Positions 34,487-44,234 of a DNA stretch of 64,000 nt are shown here, piece after piece. How positions within the stretch are numbered: the stretch's first letter is position 1; every line of letters begins with the position of its first letter. The DNA is from Chitinophaga nivalis (lineage in GTDB: Bacteria; Bacteroidota; Bacteroidia; Chitinophagales; Chitinophagaceae): the NCBI RefSeq assembly GCF_025989125.1, contig NZ_JAPDNR010000001.1:434001-498000 (forward strand). Direction: 5' to 3'. Both the position numbers and the translations under genes were made by a program. The notes under the pieces were generated by a model. It worked only from the letters and a program-made list of their open reading frames with translations, did not search any database and was not told the origin of the DNA.

Positions 34487-34522
34487 TCGTAGCGCTACTT
34501 TTAGGATTTCTCCTTATAAAAT

Positions 34523-34578
34523 GGATTTGCAGTAAGCCCGTCAGATGGATACATCTGCATATATCCTACTGCAAATCC
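34523..34578. terminator. Two-tier palindrome between convergent genes
   Basis: A 12-bp outer stem (34523-34534 with 34567-34578) contains an inner 6-bp hairpin (34542-34547 with 34552-34557). It sits between a plus gene and gpsA (minus), so a termination role is likely, although T-runs are short. Confidence 0.55.
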
Positions 34579-34603
34579 GTATAGTCATTTCAGTTATTAC
34601 CGG

Positions 34604-35632
34604 TTATATAAAACCTTTCTCCAGGGCCATAAAGGCTTCTGACGGGTGTACCTGTTGCCACAGAATAGCATAAACCGCCTGTGCAACCGGCATATAAGCC
34701 CCTATCTGCTGGTTCATTTCATACATACATTTGCTGGCATAATAGCCTTCTGCTATCATGTTCAGCTCTAATTGCGCCGCCTTCACACTATATCCTTTTC
34801 CAATCATATTACCGAAAGTACGGTTCCGGCTATGCAACGAATAGCAAGTCACCAACAGATCGCCCAGATATGCACTGGCGCTGTAGTTATGTGCTACCGG
34901 CGGTAACCCCGACACGCTGGCCTGCTGCTCTTCATACTTCTCCAGAAAGGTCTGCATCTCCCGGAAACAATTCGTAATAAACACACTCAGAAAATTATCT
35001 CCATATTCCAGTCCGTGTGCGATACCCGCTCCCAGCGCATATATATTTTTGAGTACGGCTGCCAGCTGTACACCAATCAGATCTGTATTGACAATGGTTT
35101 GCAGGTAGCTACCGGTAAACCGGTCGGCAATGGCCTGGGTAGCTTCCTGGCTGGTTCCTGAAAACGTGAGGTAAGACAGCTTTTCATTGGCCACTTCTTC
35201 CGCATGACAGGGGCCTGTAATGGTAAAATACTGGCTATCCGGCAATTGGAACTGTTGTTCCAGGTATTCGTTGATCAGGATATTTCTGCCAGGCACGAGT
35301 CCTTTGATCGCAGAAATGACCTGCTTGTCTTGCAGCGCATCCGGTGGCAATGTTTGCAGTACGTCTTCCAGGAATGCGGAAGGCACTGCCAGCACCAATT
35401 GATCACAGGCTGCCACTACGGATGCCAGGTGGCTGTCCGGTGAAAGTAAACTGGTATCAAAATATACAGAAGTGAGGTAATGTTTGTTATGATGCCGTTG
35501 CTGTAAATGCTGGATGGTATCTTCATTCCGGATCCACCAGTGAATATGCTGTCCGTTATCGGTCAGGATTTTTGCCAGCGCAGTAGCCCAGCTGCCACTG
35601 CCGATGATACCAATACGTTTTTCCTTACTCAC
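34604..35632 (-). CDS. gpsA: NAD(P)H-dependent glycerol-3-phosphate dehydrogenase
   Basis: This enzyme reduces dihydroxyacetone phosphate to sn-glycerol 3-phosphate for phospholipid synthesis. The 342-residue form begins at a GTG (35632) giving MSKEKRIGIIGSGSWATALA; an in-frame TTG at 35650 adds six residues. The Rossmann motif GSGSWATA, the AIKGL segment and the active-site region with conserved Lys (VLKNIYALGAGIAHGL) are present. It is downstream of the efflux genes on the same strand but is separated from them by a strong palindrome. Confidence 0.95.
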   Translation of the reverse strand: MSKEKRIGIIGSGSWATALAKILTDNGQHIHWWIRNEDTIQHLQQRHHNKHYLTSVYFDTSLLSPDSHLASVVAACDQLVLAVPSAFLEDVLQTLPPDALQDKQVISAIKGLVPGRNILINEYLEQQFQLPDSQYFTITGPCHAEEVANEKLSYLTFSGTSQEATQAIADRFTGSYLQTIVNTDLIGVQLAAVLKNIYALGAGIAHGLEYGDNFLSVFITNCFREMQTFLEKYEEQQASVSGLPPVAHNYSASAYLGDLLVTCYSLHSRNRTFGNMIGKGYSVKAAQLELNMIAEGYYASKCMYEMNQQIGAYMPVAQAVYAILWQQVHPSEAFMALEKGFI

Positions 35633-35657
35633 AATACAATTTTTCCGCAATGTAATT

Positions 35658-35731
35658 AAAAAGGAATTACGAATCAGGAATTAAGCCATACGCGGGGTAT
35701 GCAGCCTGATTCGTGATTCGTAATTCCTTTT
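35658..35731. repeat. Long inverted repeat with ATTCGTAATT elements
   Basis: An 18-bp perfect stem (35659-35676 with 35714-35731) carries AATTACGAAT/ATTCGTAATT, with an alternative 8-bp inner pairing (35671-35678 with 35705-35712) and a small CATAC/GTATG hairpin at the tip. It separates the adaptor gene from gpsA and probably terminates the efflux transcript. Confidence 0.65.
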
Positions 35732-35751
35732 ATGATTGCTGACGCAACCGG

Positions 35752-37131
35752 TTATTTCTGTTGTTGTCCTTCGAAGAGCTGTGCCTTCGGAACAACTTCT
35801 ACTTTTTTACCATTACCCAGTGTTCGGGAAACCGCGCTGTAAGGAGCGCTGATGATCTGATCCCCTTCTGCCACACCAGCAGTAATCTGGATGTAACTAT
35901 CATCCTGTACACCGGTTTTTACGGATACCATTTTAACGGTATTATCCTTTTGCAGTAAGAACACTACTTCATTCAAGGCAGGTTTAGTGTCGGCAGCGGA
36001 AGAAGCAGTGGTATTATCCTGTTCCTGCTTTTTCTTGTCGCCGTTATGGGTAGTGTCTTCCCGGGTTGTTACGGCATTGATAGGAATAGACAGCACGTTG
36101 TTCACGTGTCTGGTCTGGATATCTACGCTGGCGCTCATACCCGGACGGAAAGGAAAACTCCGTGGCGCTTTCGGATCAATCAGGTCCTGATAGCTGCTGG
36201 CCAATATACGGATATGTACAATGTAGCTGGTTACCTGCTCTGCAGAAGAAGTAGTGGTAGCGGTAGCGTTGGCAGCACCTTTGCTGGAGCTGGCAATCTG
36301 TGTTACCACTCCTTTAAACTGCCGGTTGTTATAGGCATCTACTTCTATGATGGCAGTATCTCCGTATTTTACTTTGGGTACATCATTTTCGCCTACATCC
36401 ACTCTCACTTCCATGGCATTCATGTCTGCAATGCGCAGCATTTCTGTACCGGTCATCTGTGCAGTACCTACTACCCTTTCCCCTTTCTTTACAGACAGCA
36501 GGGAAATGATACCGCCCATTGGTGCGGCAATTGTGGTACGACCCAGGTTTTTGTTGGCTTCATTCAGATTGGCCTGTGCACTCTGCACAGCATATTTACT
36601 ACTGTTTATCTGTTGTACGGCGGCATTATAATCTGCCAGTGATGCCAGATAGGTAGCTTCTGATGTTTCAAATTCTGATTTTGAAATTACTTTCTGATTC
36701 AGTAATTCCCTGTTACGGTTAAATGCTGCTTTATTCTGATCCAAACGGGCTTTATAGGAATTCAGGGAAGCAGTGGTATTAGCCAGCTGGGCTTGTGACT
36801 GACTTACAGAAGCCGCCGCTTTGTCCACCATGGAACCATAAATATCTGCGTATATCCGTGCCAGTACCTGACCTTTTTTAACGGAATCGCCTTCCATTAC
36901 CAGCAGGTCTGTAATTTCACCGGATACATCGGAGCTTACTTTTACTTCTACCTCCGGATAGATTTTACCGCTGGCAGTAACTACCTCTATAATATTTTTT
37001 CGGGAGGCTTTGTCAACAGCAACTTTAATCCCTTCTTCCTTACCAATTACTCCGGATGATTTTAATACCATGAGTAAAATAACGAGTGAACCAAGAATGC
37101 CTATGAGCCAATAAAGTGTCTTTTTCTTCAT
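35752..37131 (-). CDS. HlyD/MacA-type periplasmic adaptor (membrane fusion protein)
   Basis: This 459-residue adaptor has an N-terminal membrane anchor (about 5-25), a biotinyl-lipoyl half motif (EGDSVKKGQVLARI) and a long helical hairpin (about 95-185, Gln/Ala-rich). The second lipoyl half follows (APMGGIISLLSVKKGERV), then beta-barrel and membrane-proximal domains. MacA-type adaptors bridge MacB permeases and TolC. It lies 25 bp after the TolC gene in the same transcription direction. A low-complexity Lys/Gln/Asp stretch (around 375-395) interrupts the C-terminal domain. Confidence 0.92.
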   Translation of the reverse strand: MKKKTLYWLIGILGSLVILLMVLKSSGVIGKEEGIKVAVDKASRKNIIEVVTASGKIYPEVEVKVSSDVSGEITDLLVMEGDSVKKGQVLARIYADIYGSMVDKAAASVSQSQAQLANTTASLNSYKARLDQNKAAFNRNRELLNQKVISKSEFETSEATYLASLADYNAAVQQINSSKYAVQSAQANLNEANKNLGRTTIAAPMGGIISLLSVKKGERVVGTAQMTGTEMLRIADMNAMEVRVDVGENDVPKVKYGDTAIIEVDAYNNRQFKGVVTQIASSSKGAANATATTTSSAEQVTSYIVHIRILASSYQDLIDPKAPRSFPFRPGMSASVDIQTRHVNNVLSIPINAVTTREDTTHNGDKKKQEQDNTTASSAADTKPALNEVVFLLQKDNTVKMVSVKTGVQDDSYIQITAGVAEGDQIISAPYSAVSRTLGNGKKVEVVPKAQLFEGQQQK

Positions 37132-37156
37132 AAAGCAGTTTATTTCCTGGAATTGG

Positions 37157-38515
37157 CTACAGTGATATTTTTTGATCTCTGTAGAACTCCAGTAATTTCA
37201 TTTTAAATATATAATCGTATTGTGCAGATACCTTATCTATCTGCGCTTTAAACAATTTGCTTTGGGTAGTAATATAATCAATGGTATTCATCAATCCAAT
37301 GTTAAAGCGTTTGGTCGCAAAATCATAGGATTTCTGGGCAGCTTCCACCCCTTTGGAGGTAGCGCTGAGTTTTTGGAGTGCAGCAATGGCATTGGCATGC
37401 GCCGTATAAATATCCTGCTTTAATTTCTGATTATCCAGGTCACGGGTAAGCTTCCTGTTAAATACTTCCTCTTTTGCTTTGGCTACGGTAGCCCGTTGCT
37501 GCCAGCCGTTAAACAGCGGAATCCGCAGGCTTAAACCAATATCTTTCTGGAAGGTATTATCAATCTGCTGACCGAAAGGCATGGTAATCTGCTTAATTGG
37601 ATCTATATAATAGTTATTGGCATATCGTGTATAGAGGTTACCATAACTAGTCAACTTAGGATACAATCCTGCCCGAGCCGATTTAAGATTACGGGTAGCA
37701 CTTTCTATTCTCAGTTCATCCGATTTGAGCTGCGGATAAGTGGAAGTAGCCACGCTATACACCATTTCCGGCGACATTTCTGCGATAGGCGCTAAAGGTA
37801 TGTCGGAAATATTTTCAGGAATTTCCGGCTGAAAGGCGATTTCAAAACCCAGGTTCATATACGCCTTGAGCTGCAGGGTAGACAGGATTACGGTGTTCTG
37901 GGCTGTTACCAGCGTAGAACTATCCAGTGCCAGCTGCGCTTCCAGGTCGGCCTGGTTACTTTCCGGTACAGATCCGGCAATTACCAGCTTCTTAGTATTT
38001 TCCAGGTTCTGGGTAGTTTGTTTCAGATTAACCTCATTGATTTTTACCTGTTCCTTATCCAACAGAATTTTCAGGAAGGCAGTGGTCACATTAAAAGCGA
38101 GATCATTTCTGGCTTTCAGTAACAGAAAGCTATTGGAAGCGGCATCCAGTCTGTTGGCAGCAATAGTATGTTGTTTGCCAAACCAGCCAAAGATATCGGC
38201 ATCTGCACTTAACTGACCAGAGGAAGAGAAAACGGACTGGTTTACATAGGAGTTATCCAGCAAGCTGGCGGCCCTACCATCTGAGTATCCACCCTGAATA
38301 GTACCATTCGCATTCGGGAGTCTGCTCAACTGGCTTTGCTTCAACGTAAGTTCAGCCAGGCGCTTTTGCACTTCCTGCTGTTTTACCTGTATACTATTTT
38401 GCAAAGCATAATCGACGCATCTTTTCAAACTCCAAGTATCCTGCGCCGCGGCCGATGTTATGTTAGCAAACATGAATAAAATCAGGATCGCTCCTGTAAT
38501 TTGGGATATTCTCAT
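37157..38515 (-). CDS. TolC family outer-membrane efflux protein
   Basis: This 452-residue protein starts at ATG 38515 with a signal peptide (MRISQITGAILILFMFANIT, cleaved after SAAAQ). The duplicated outer-membrane efflux repeats show the long Ala/Gln/Leu-rich coiled-coil helices expected of a TolC trimer. It would form the exit duct for the flanking adaptor and the MacB-type transporters. A -7 element (38523-38530) sits so close to the ATG that the mRNA would be almost leaderless, and a hairpin lies further upstream. Confidence 0.93.
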   Translation of the reverse strand: MRISQITGAILILFMFANITSAAAQDTWSLKRCVDYALQNSIQVKQQEVQKRLAELTLKQSQLSRLPNANGTIQGGYSDGRAASLLDNSYVNQSVFSSSGQLSADADIFGWFGKQHTIAANRLDAASNSFLLLKARNDLAFNVTTAFLKILLDKEQVKINEVNLKQTTQNLENTKKLVIAGSVPESNQADLEAQLALDSSTLVTAQNTVILSTLQLKAYMNLGFEIAFQPEIPENISDIPLAPIAEMSPEMVYSVATSTYPQLKSDELRIESATRNLKSARAGLYPKLTSYGNLYTRYANNYYIDPIKQITMPFGQQIDNTFQKDIGLSLRIPLFNGWQQRATVAKAKEEVFNRKLTRDLDNQKLKQDIYTAHANAIAALQKLSATSKGVEAAQKSYDFATKRFNIGLMNTIDYITTQSKLFKAQIDKVSAQYDYIFKMKLLEFYRDQKISL

Positions 38516-38522
38516 AACATGC

Positions 38523-38530
38523 CAAAAATA
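38523..38530 (-). promoter_or_regulatory. Candidate -7 element for the TolC gene
   Basis: The minus strand reads TATTTTTG, an exact TAnnTTTG match, 7 nt before the ATG. No matching -33 was seen. Confidence 0.4.
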
Positions 38531-38580
38531 TAGTAATTGTGATGATAGTTTTCTACCCTTCTTGATAGAAGGTAAAATTT

Positions 38581-38607
38581 TAGTAGGTATGGCATCATAC
38601 CCTACTA
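38581..38607 (-). terminator. Hairpin between the ATPase and TolC genes
   Basis: An 11-bp stem with one bulge (38581-38591 with 38596-38607) is followed on the minus strand by AAAATTTT. With the nearby TolC promoter it suggests partial termination inside the efflux locus. Confidence 0.5.
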
Positions 38608-38658
38608 ATTGCGTGTACAACATAAAGCTTTTTTTACAATTTTTAAAGAAGGGTCTTT

Positions 38659-39327
38659 TTATTGCGCCTGTATACGTCCATCACGTATCTGAATAATACG
38701 GTTGCCATAGGTGGCGTTTACGTCAGAATGGGTTACCTGAATAATGGTTATTTTATCCTGCTGATTCAGTTGTTTGAACAACTCCATAATAACACGGGCC
38801 TGTTCAGAATGCAGGTTGCCGGTTGGTTCGTCTGCCAGGATTACCCTGGGCGCTGCAACAATAGCGCGGGCAATACCCACCAACTGTTGCTGACCACCTG
38901 ATAACTGGTTAGGAAACAGGTCTTTTTTCGCTACAATATTAAAACGATCCAGTACGTCTGCCACCCGGCTCTTTCTTTCGGATGCCGGTATGTTCTTATA
39001 TAATAAAGGGGTTTCAATATTTTCATATACGGTTAACTCATCTATCAGATGATAAGCCTGAAAAACAAATCCGATCGCATCGCGATGCAACTGCGTACGC
39101 TTTTTCTCATTCATCTTGTCTACCCGCTCACCCGCAAACAGGTATTGCCCGTCTGATGGCTCTTCCAGCAATCCCAGGATATGCAACAAGGTAGATTTGC
39201 CAGAACCGGAAGGCCCCATAATAGAAACAAATTCTCCTTCCTGTACGGTGAGATCAATATCTTTCAGAATTTCATTTTTGCCAAATCCTACCGGGTAATA
39301 TTTAGACACTTGCTGCAGCTGTATCAT
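38659..39327 (-). CDS. MacB/LolD-type ABC ATPase with altered motifs
   Basis: This 222-residue ATP-binding subunit powers MacB-type permeases. Walker A is GPSGSGKST, the Q-loop is VFQAYHL and Walker B is VILADEPTGNL. Two usually fixed positions differ. The signature reads LSGGQQQLVGIARA (Arg-Val-Ala replaced by Leu-Val-Gly), and the D-loop after TGNL is HSEQ where the family has DS. ATP hydrolysis may be weakened. It lies 78 bp after the third permease gene. The second ATPase of the locus (47094-47783) is canonical. Confidence 0.93.
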   Translation of the reverse strand: MIQLQQVSKYYPVGFGKNEILKDIDLTVQEGEFVSIMGPSGSGKSTLLHILGLLEEPSDGQYLFAGERVDKMNEKKRTQLHRDAIGFVFQAYHLIDELTVYENIETPLLYKNIPASERKSRVADVLDRFNIVAKKDLFPNQLSGGQQQLVGIARAIVAAPRVILADEPTGNLHSEQARVIMELFKQLNQQDKITIIQVTHSDVNATYGNRIIQIRDGRIQAQ

Positions 39328-39405
39328 GATCTGTTTATTTTATTGTTAATTATTTCCTGTTCCTCTAAACGAACAGCGTTTAAACGTATTTCCTACCCCA
39401 TTTAT

Positions 39406-41817
39406 TTATTCTCCTTTCAGTGCTTCTACCGGATTACTACGGGCAGCTCCGATCGTTTTTACACTCATGGTGGCCAATGCCATTATTGCCATACCCACCC
39501 CACCGATCGCAAAAACCCACCAACTCATAGCAGTACGATAAACATATGAAGATAACCATTCATTTACTGCCCACCATGATAACGGGATCGCCAATACGAA
39601 AGCAATCATCACCAGTTTCATAAAGTCGCGGGTAAGTAAATTTACCATTTGCCATACAGAAGCACCCAATACTTTCCGGATACCTATTTCCCGGGTACGC
39701 TGATTGGTGGTAAAAATCACCAGTCCAAGCAAACCGAGGGCACTGATAAAAAAGGCCAGTCCGGCGCACCAGTTGAGTAAACCGGCCATCCGTTGCTCTT
39801 TCCGGTACAGGTGTTCGATTGTTTTGTCCAGAAACTCATACCGGAATGTTTCCCGCGGATATACTTCTTTCCAGGCTTTTTCAATTTTCTCAATCGCCTG
39901 TTTCCATATTATACCGTCTTTACCAGGTGCCTGTAACAATACATGCATCACCCGGTGACTACTGGCAGCACTGGTAATTGCCAGTATCGGAATATCTCTG
40001 TCCACCTTTTCTGTATTAAAATTACTCACCACGCCTACTACCGGAAATCCGCTTATCTGCGCACCCAGTATATCCTCCGGTTGTTTGTACCCGAAAGCCC
40101 GTACGGCTTTTTCATTCAGCAACCACTCCCGAACAGTGTCACTGTTGGTGAGGTTGGTGCCGGCTACTATTTTAAGCTGGTATAATCGGGTATAAAGACT
40201 ATCTCCATACCGCATTTCCACGTTTTTTTCTATCTCCTGCCGCCCGTTATTCATTGTAAGGGTACTGGACATGGTTCCTCCCATTATCGGCGCCCTTCCA
40301 CCCAGACTTACCATGGCTACTTCCGGGATGGCGCGTATTTTTTCCTGCAGGGAATTACGTTTATTACCGGCTTTTTCCTGGAAAGGTGTATTTATCGTAA
40401 GGATGGCATCTTTGCGGAAGCCCATGTCCTTATTCAGGGAAAAATGTATTTGTTTACTCACCATCAGGGTAGCAATGATAAAAAACTGCGCTACCACAAA
40501 TTGCGATACCGTCAGCGTTTTACGTAACCATACTTTGCCCCCGGGAGCATTTACCTGCCCTTTCAGCACTGCTACCGGCTGAAAACGCGCCAGTACCCAC
40601 GCCGGGTATATACCAGCCACCAATGTAACCACTACTCCCAGCGAAAACAAAAACATCAATACCTGCCAGTGATACAACTCCCTCACGTCTAAACCTGACG
40701 GCAGAACTGATTTAAAGCATACAAGTAACAAGGGCGCCACCAGCAACGACAGCAAAGCCGCAACAAATGTCAGCAGCAATGTTTCACTGAGAAACTGGAA
40801 AATTAATTGCCGGAAAGTACTGCCAATCGCCTTCCGGATACCCGTTTCCCGCGCCCGGCGGGAAGCCTGTGCTGTGGTAAGATTAATAAAATTAATTACT
40901 GCCAGTAGCAGCAAAGCCAACGCCACCCACGACAGGGCATATAATTGTTTGATATCCGCCGGATTACCATTGTCAAACGTACCGTAATCTTTATTAAAAT
41001 GAATGTCAGAAAAGGGCTGCAAATACGGATAAGTCCGGGAACCATCTCCATCTTTATGTTCTTCCCTGATAGCAGTCAGTTGTTGTTCTACCTTTTGCCG
41101 GTCACCTGCCGATCGTAACTTTACCAGCAACTGACAGGATGAATTGGTATTATCCCAATTATTCACGGCATAATATTCTTTTAATCCGCTGGCATATACG
41201 GTAGCCATGGATACAAATTCATGGAAGGAGAAATCTGTGTTACCTGCCAGATCTGCAACAACCCCGGTAACGGTCGTACGAATAGTATCATCATATACGA
41301 TTTCCTTTCCCAATACCTCTAACGGAGACAATCCAGGAAAATAGCTATCAGCACGGCTTTTCGTTAATACGACTGTATAGGGCAGGTCCAGAGCCCGATC
41401 CGGAGACCCCGCCAGCCACCGATGTTGTATCAGGCGAAAATAAGCACTGTCTGCATGAAGGATATCTTTATTGTTCTGGAAAACCTTATCTTCTATTGTA
41501 ATCCGGCTGGTAAGATCATCCTGAAAAAACTGTGCAACAGTTTCTACTGCGGGAATATGCTCTCTCATGGCCGCCGCAGTCGGTACGCTCACGCCAGCGT
41601 TTTTCACACTATCGCCCGAAAAATAAATATGCGAAACCACCCGAAACATCCGGCCACTATCCTGATGAAATTTATCAAAATTATTTTCATGATGTACCAG
41701 CAGGTACACGACCAATGCAGCACTGATACCTACGACCAGGCCCATGATATTGATCAGTGAGAATATTTTGTTTCTCCAGATACTCCTGCACGCCACCAGC
41801 AAATAATTTCTAAGCAT
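39406..41817 (-). CDS. ABC transporter permease (MacB/FtsX type), third of three
   Basis: This 803-residue protein has the duplicated layout helix, MacB periplasmic core domain, three-helix FtsX domain, then a second periplasmic and FtsX domain. FtsX signatures are RRARETGIRKAIGSTFRQLI and TREIGIRKVLGASVWQMV. It lacks its own ATPase domain and must pair with one of the two separate ATPases. MacB-type transporters act as mechanotransmitters that push periplasmic substrates through TolC. It lies 11 bp after the second permease gene and is clearly its paralogue. Confidence 0.92.
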   Translation of the reverse strand: MLRNYLLVACRSIWRNKIFSLINIMGLVVGISAALVVYLLVHHENNFDKFHQDSGRMFRVVSHIYFSGDSVKNAGVSVPTAAAMREHIPAVETVAQFFQDDLTSRITIEDKVFQNNKDILHADSAYFRLIQHRWLAGSPDRALDLPYTVVLTKSRADSYFPGLSPLEVLGKEIVYDDTIRTTVTGVVADLAGNTDFSFHEFVSMATVYASGLKEYYAVNNWDNTNSSCQLLVKLRSAGDRQKVEQQLTAIREEHKDGDGSRTYPYLQPFSDIHFNKDYGTFDNGNPADIKQLYALSWVALALLLLAVINFINLTTAQASRRARETGIRKAIGSTFRQLIFQFLSETLLLTFVAALLSLLVAPLLLVCFKSVLPSGLDVRELYHWQVLMFLFSLGVVVTLVAGIYPAWVLARFQPVAVLKGQVNAPGGKVWLRKTLTVSQFVVAQFFIIATLMVSKQIHFSLNKDMGFRKDAILTINTPFQEKAGNKRNSLQEKIRAIPEVAMVSLGGRAPIMGGTMSSTLTMNNGRQEIEKNVEMRYGDSLYTRLYQLKIVAGTNLTNSDTVREWLLNEKAVRAFGYKQPEDILGAQISGFPVVGVVSNFNTEKVDRDIPILAITSAASSHRVMHVLLQAPGKDGIIWKQAIEKIEKAWKEVYPRETFRYEFLDKTIEHLYRKEQRMAGLLNWCAGLAFFISALGLLGLVIFTTNQRTREIGIRKVLGASVWQMVNLLTRDFMKLVMIAFVLAIPLSWWAVNEWLSSYVYRTAMSWWVFAIGGVGMAIMALATMSVKTIGAARSNPVEALKGE

Positions 41818-41828
41818 ATAGGTTTAAT

Positions 41829-44213
41829 TTATTCTGTTCTTAAACTTTTAACCGGGTCCATTCTTGCAGCAGTGATGGACTGTACCCCTACTGTTACCAG
41901 CGCTATCAAGATCGCAGTCAGTCCTGCTACCGGGAAGCTCCAGACAGGCAATACGGCGTGATAGGCAAAACCCTCCAGCCAGTAATGCATGGCATACCAG
42001 GCCACCGGAGCAGCCATACACAACGCTATCACTACCAGCTTGATGTAATCTTTCGACAACAGCGCCACAATACTACCTACCGTAGCACCCATTACTTTCC
42101 GGATGCCTATTTCCCGGGTACGCTGCTGGGCAGTAAATGCTGCCAGTCCTAATAGACCCAGGCAGGATATCATAATGATAACAGAAGAAAAAGTTGTCAG
42201 AATAGCACTGATCCGGTATTCTGTCTGGTATATCCCATTAAATTCTTCGTCCATAAAATGATAGCCGAAGGGGATGGACGGGTAATAATTTTTCCACACT
42301 TTTTCTATGCCGGTAATAACTTCCTGCTGATGATCACCCCGTATTTTCACTAATATTTCTCCAAACCAGTTGTATTCCGGGAATACGATGATCGGCGCTA
42401 TTTTTTCTTTCATGGAAGCAAAATGAAAATCCTTCATCACTCCCTTTATGCTTCCGTTACGGCCATTCATAGCCAGGCGTTTACCGACGGCCATGTCAGT
42501 CGTCCAGCCAAGTTGTTTCACCGCTGCCTCGTTCAGGTAAAAATGATGTTCCTGATTTTCTCTTTCCGGTAAAATATCCTGGATATCCGCATCTGTCAAT
42601 ACTTCTCCGGCTGCCAATGGTATACCCATGGTTTTCAGATAATCCTTTTCCACCGGTATGGCTGTAATACTCATTCCAAAATCGGCCGGTTTACCGGCAA
42701 TTTTACCAATCGTATATCCTCCCTCTATATTCACCGGTGAATCGTAGGAAGCACTTACCTCTTGCACACCGGATTCCTGTAGCAATCTGTTTTTAAGGGT
42801 AGCCAGGCTTTTGTAATCCATATTTTTTCCATCCAGTACCAATATATGTGAACGATCCTGGCCCAGCTTCTTATGCTGGATATAGTGCAGTTGACGCTGT
42901 ACAACCAGGGTGCAGATAATAAAAAATATAGAGGTGGCAAACTGAAATATGACCAGGGTTTTCCGCATCTTTCCGCCTGTTGATATGGCTATTTTTCCTT
43001 TTAATATCTGCACCGGACGGAGCGCCGACAGGAACAAAGCCGGATAGGTACCAGCCAGTAAAGTAGTACCCACAAATACCACTGCCAGTAATAAATACAG
43101 ACGATAGCCCTGCATACTTCCCATGCGTAAAGAAGTACCTGCCAGGTTGTTGAATGCCGGCAGGAAAGCCCACGCCAGGAAGATCCCCAGGATGATCGCC
43201 AATGCCGTCACCAGGGCTGATTCGGAAATAAATTGCCCGAACAACTGGCTCCGTTCCGCCCCTAATGCCTTCCGGACACCAATTTCCCGGCCCCGTTCTG
43301 CAGAACGCGCAGTGGCCAGATTCATAAAATTAATACAGGCCACCAACAGTAATAATACCGCTACTATTGCCAGTATATAGTTATAACGTATATCCCCACC
43401 TGTTTCGATGGAAGATCCGGCGATCGAATGCAGGTGAATGCCGGTTACCGGTTCCGGCACAAAATCCAGTGTTGCGCCACCGCCTTCCGGCATCTGGGAT
43501 TTAATGAGATCGGCCATGCTGCGATGCAAGCCTGCCGGCGTGGCGTTATTACCCAGCAATACATACGTATAGTAATTCGGTGCATCCCAGTTATCCACAT
43601 TCGTTAGTGTGGAAAAACTGGCAGCAAAATTAAATTTCAGGTGGGTATTGGCGGGGCTGTTGACGGCCACTCCTGTTATCTGTAAATCTTTATTATTATT
43701 GATTCTGATGATTTTTCCAATAACATCTGTGGTACCGAAATACTTCCTTGCCATCTCTTCACTTAATACCACGGTTCCCGGATTTTTTAAAACAGTAGCC
43801 GGATCTCCATGCAGCAAGGGAAAAGAAAACATCTGAAAAAAAGCAGCATCTGCATACATAAAACGTTTCTCATTCACAATGTTATCTCCATACTTCACCA
43901 CCACGTTCTCTTTTGCATATACCCGCGACATCATTTTTACATCCGGAAAGTCCTTTATAGCTGGTCCCAACGCACCCGGGTTCATGGCGGTATGTACTAC
44001 CGGCTGATCTTTTTCGCCATAATCTACCCGGATACGATACAACTGCGCTGCATTGGCATGAAAGGTATCATATGTCCATTCATTATGAAGATACAAGGCC
44101 AGCAAAATAAAACAGGTAATACCTATTGCCAGTCCGGATACATTAATAACGGTATACAGCTTACGTTTTAGCAGATTTCTACGGGCTGTTTTTAGATAGT
44201 TTTTCCAGATCAT
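41829..44213 (-). CDS. ABC transporter permease (MacB/FtsX type), second of three
   Basis: This 794-residue paralogue begins MIWKNYLKTARRNLLKRKLY with the typical basic N-terminal segment and first helix. Two MacB periplasmic domains alternate with two FtsX domains (AERGREIGVRKALGAERSQL and TREIGIRKVMGATVGSIV). It ends MDPVKSLRTE, the conserved C-terminal motif also found in the other two copies. Spacing to the neighbours is 11 and 21 bp, so all three are in one operon. Confidence 0.92.
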   Translation of the reverse strand: MIWKNYLKTARRNLLKRKLYTVINVSGLAIGITCFILLALYLHNEWTYDTFHANAAQLYRIRVDYGEKDQPVVHTAMNPGALGPAIKDFPDVKMMSRVYAKENVVVKYGDNIVNEKRFMYADAAFFQMFSFPLLHGDPATVLKNPGTVVLSEEMARKYFGTTDVIGKIIRINNNKDLQITGVAVNSPANTHLKFNFAASFSTLTNVDNWDAPNYYTYVLLGNNATPAGLHRSMADLIKSQMPEGGGATLDFVPEPVTGIHLHSIAGSSIETGGDIRYNYILAIVAVLLLLVACINFMNLATARSAERGREIGVRKALGAERSQLFGQFISESALVTALAIILGIFLAWAFLPAFNNLAGTSLRMGSMQGYRLYLLLAVVFVGTTLLAGTYPALFLSALRPVQILKGKIAISTGGKMRKTLVIFQFATSIFFIICTLVVQRQLHYIQHKKLGQDRSHILVLDGKNMDYKSLATLKNRLLQESGVQEVSASYDSPVNIEGGYTIGKIAGKPADFGMSITAIPVEKDYLKTMGIPLAAGEVLTDADIQDILPERENQEHHFYLNEAAVKQLGWTTDMAVGKRLAMNGRNGSIKGVMKDFHFASMKEKIAPIIVFPEYNWFGEILVKIRGDHQQEVITGIEKVWKNYYPSIPFGYHFMDEEFNGIYQTEYRISAILTTFSSVIIMISCLGLLGLAAFTAQQRTREIGIRKVMGATVGSIVALLSKDYIKLVVIALCMAAPVAWYAMHYWLEGFAYHAVLPVWSFPVAGLTAILIALVTVGVQSITAARMDPVKSLRTE

Positions 44214-44234
44214 CTGATATATCTTTTATGTACG

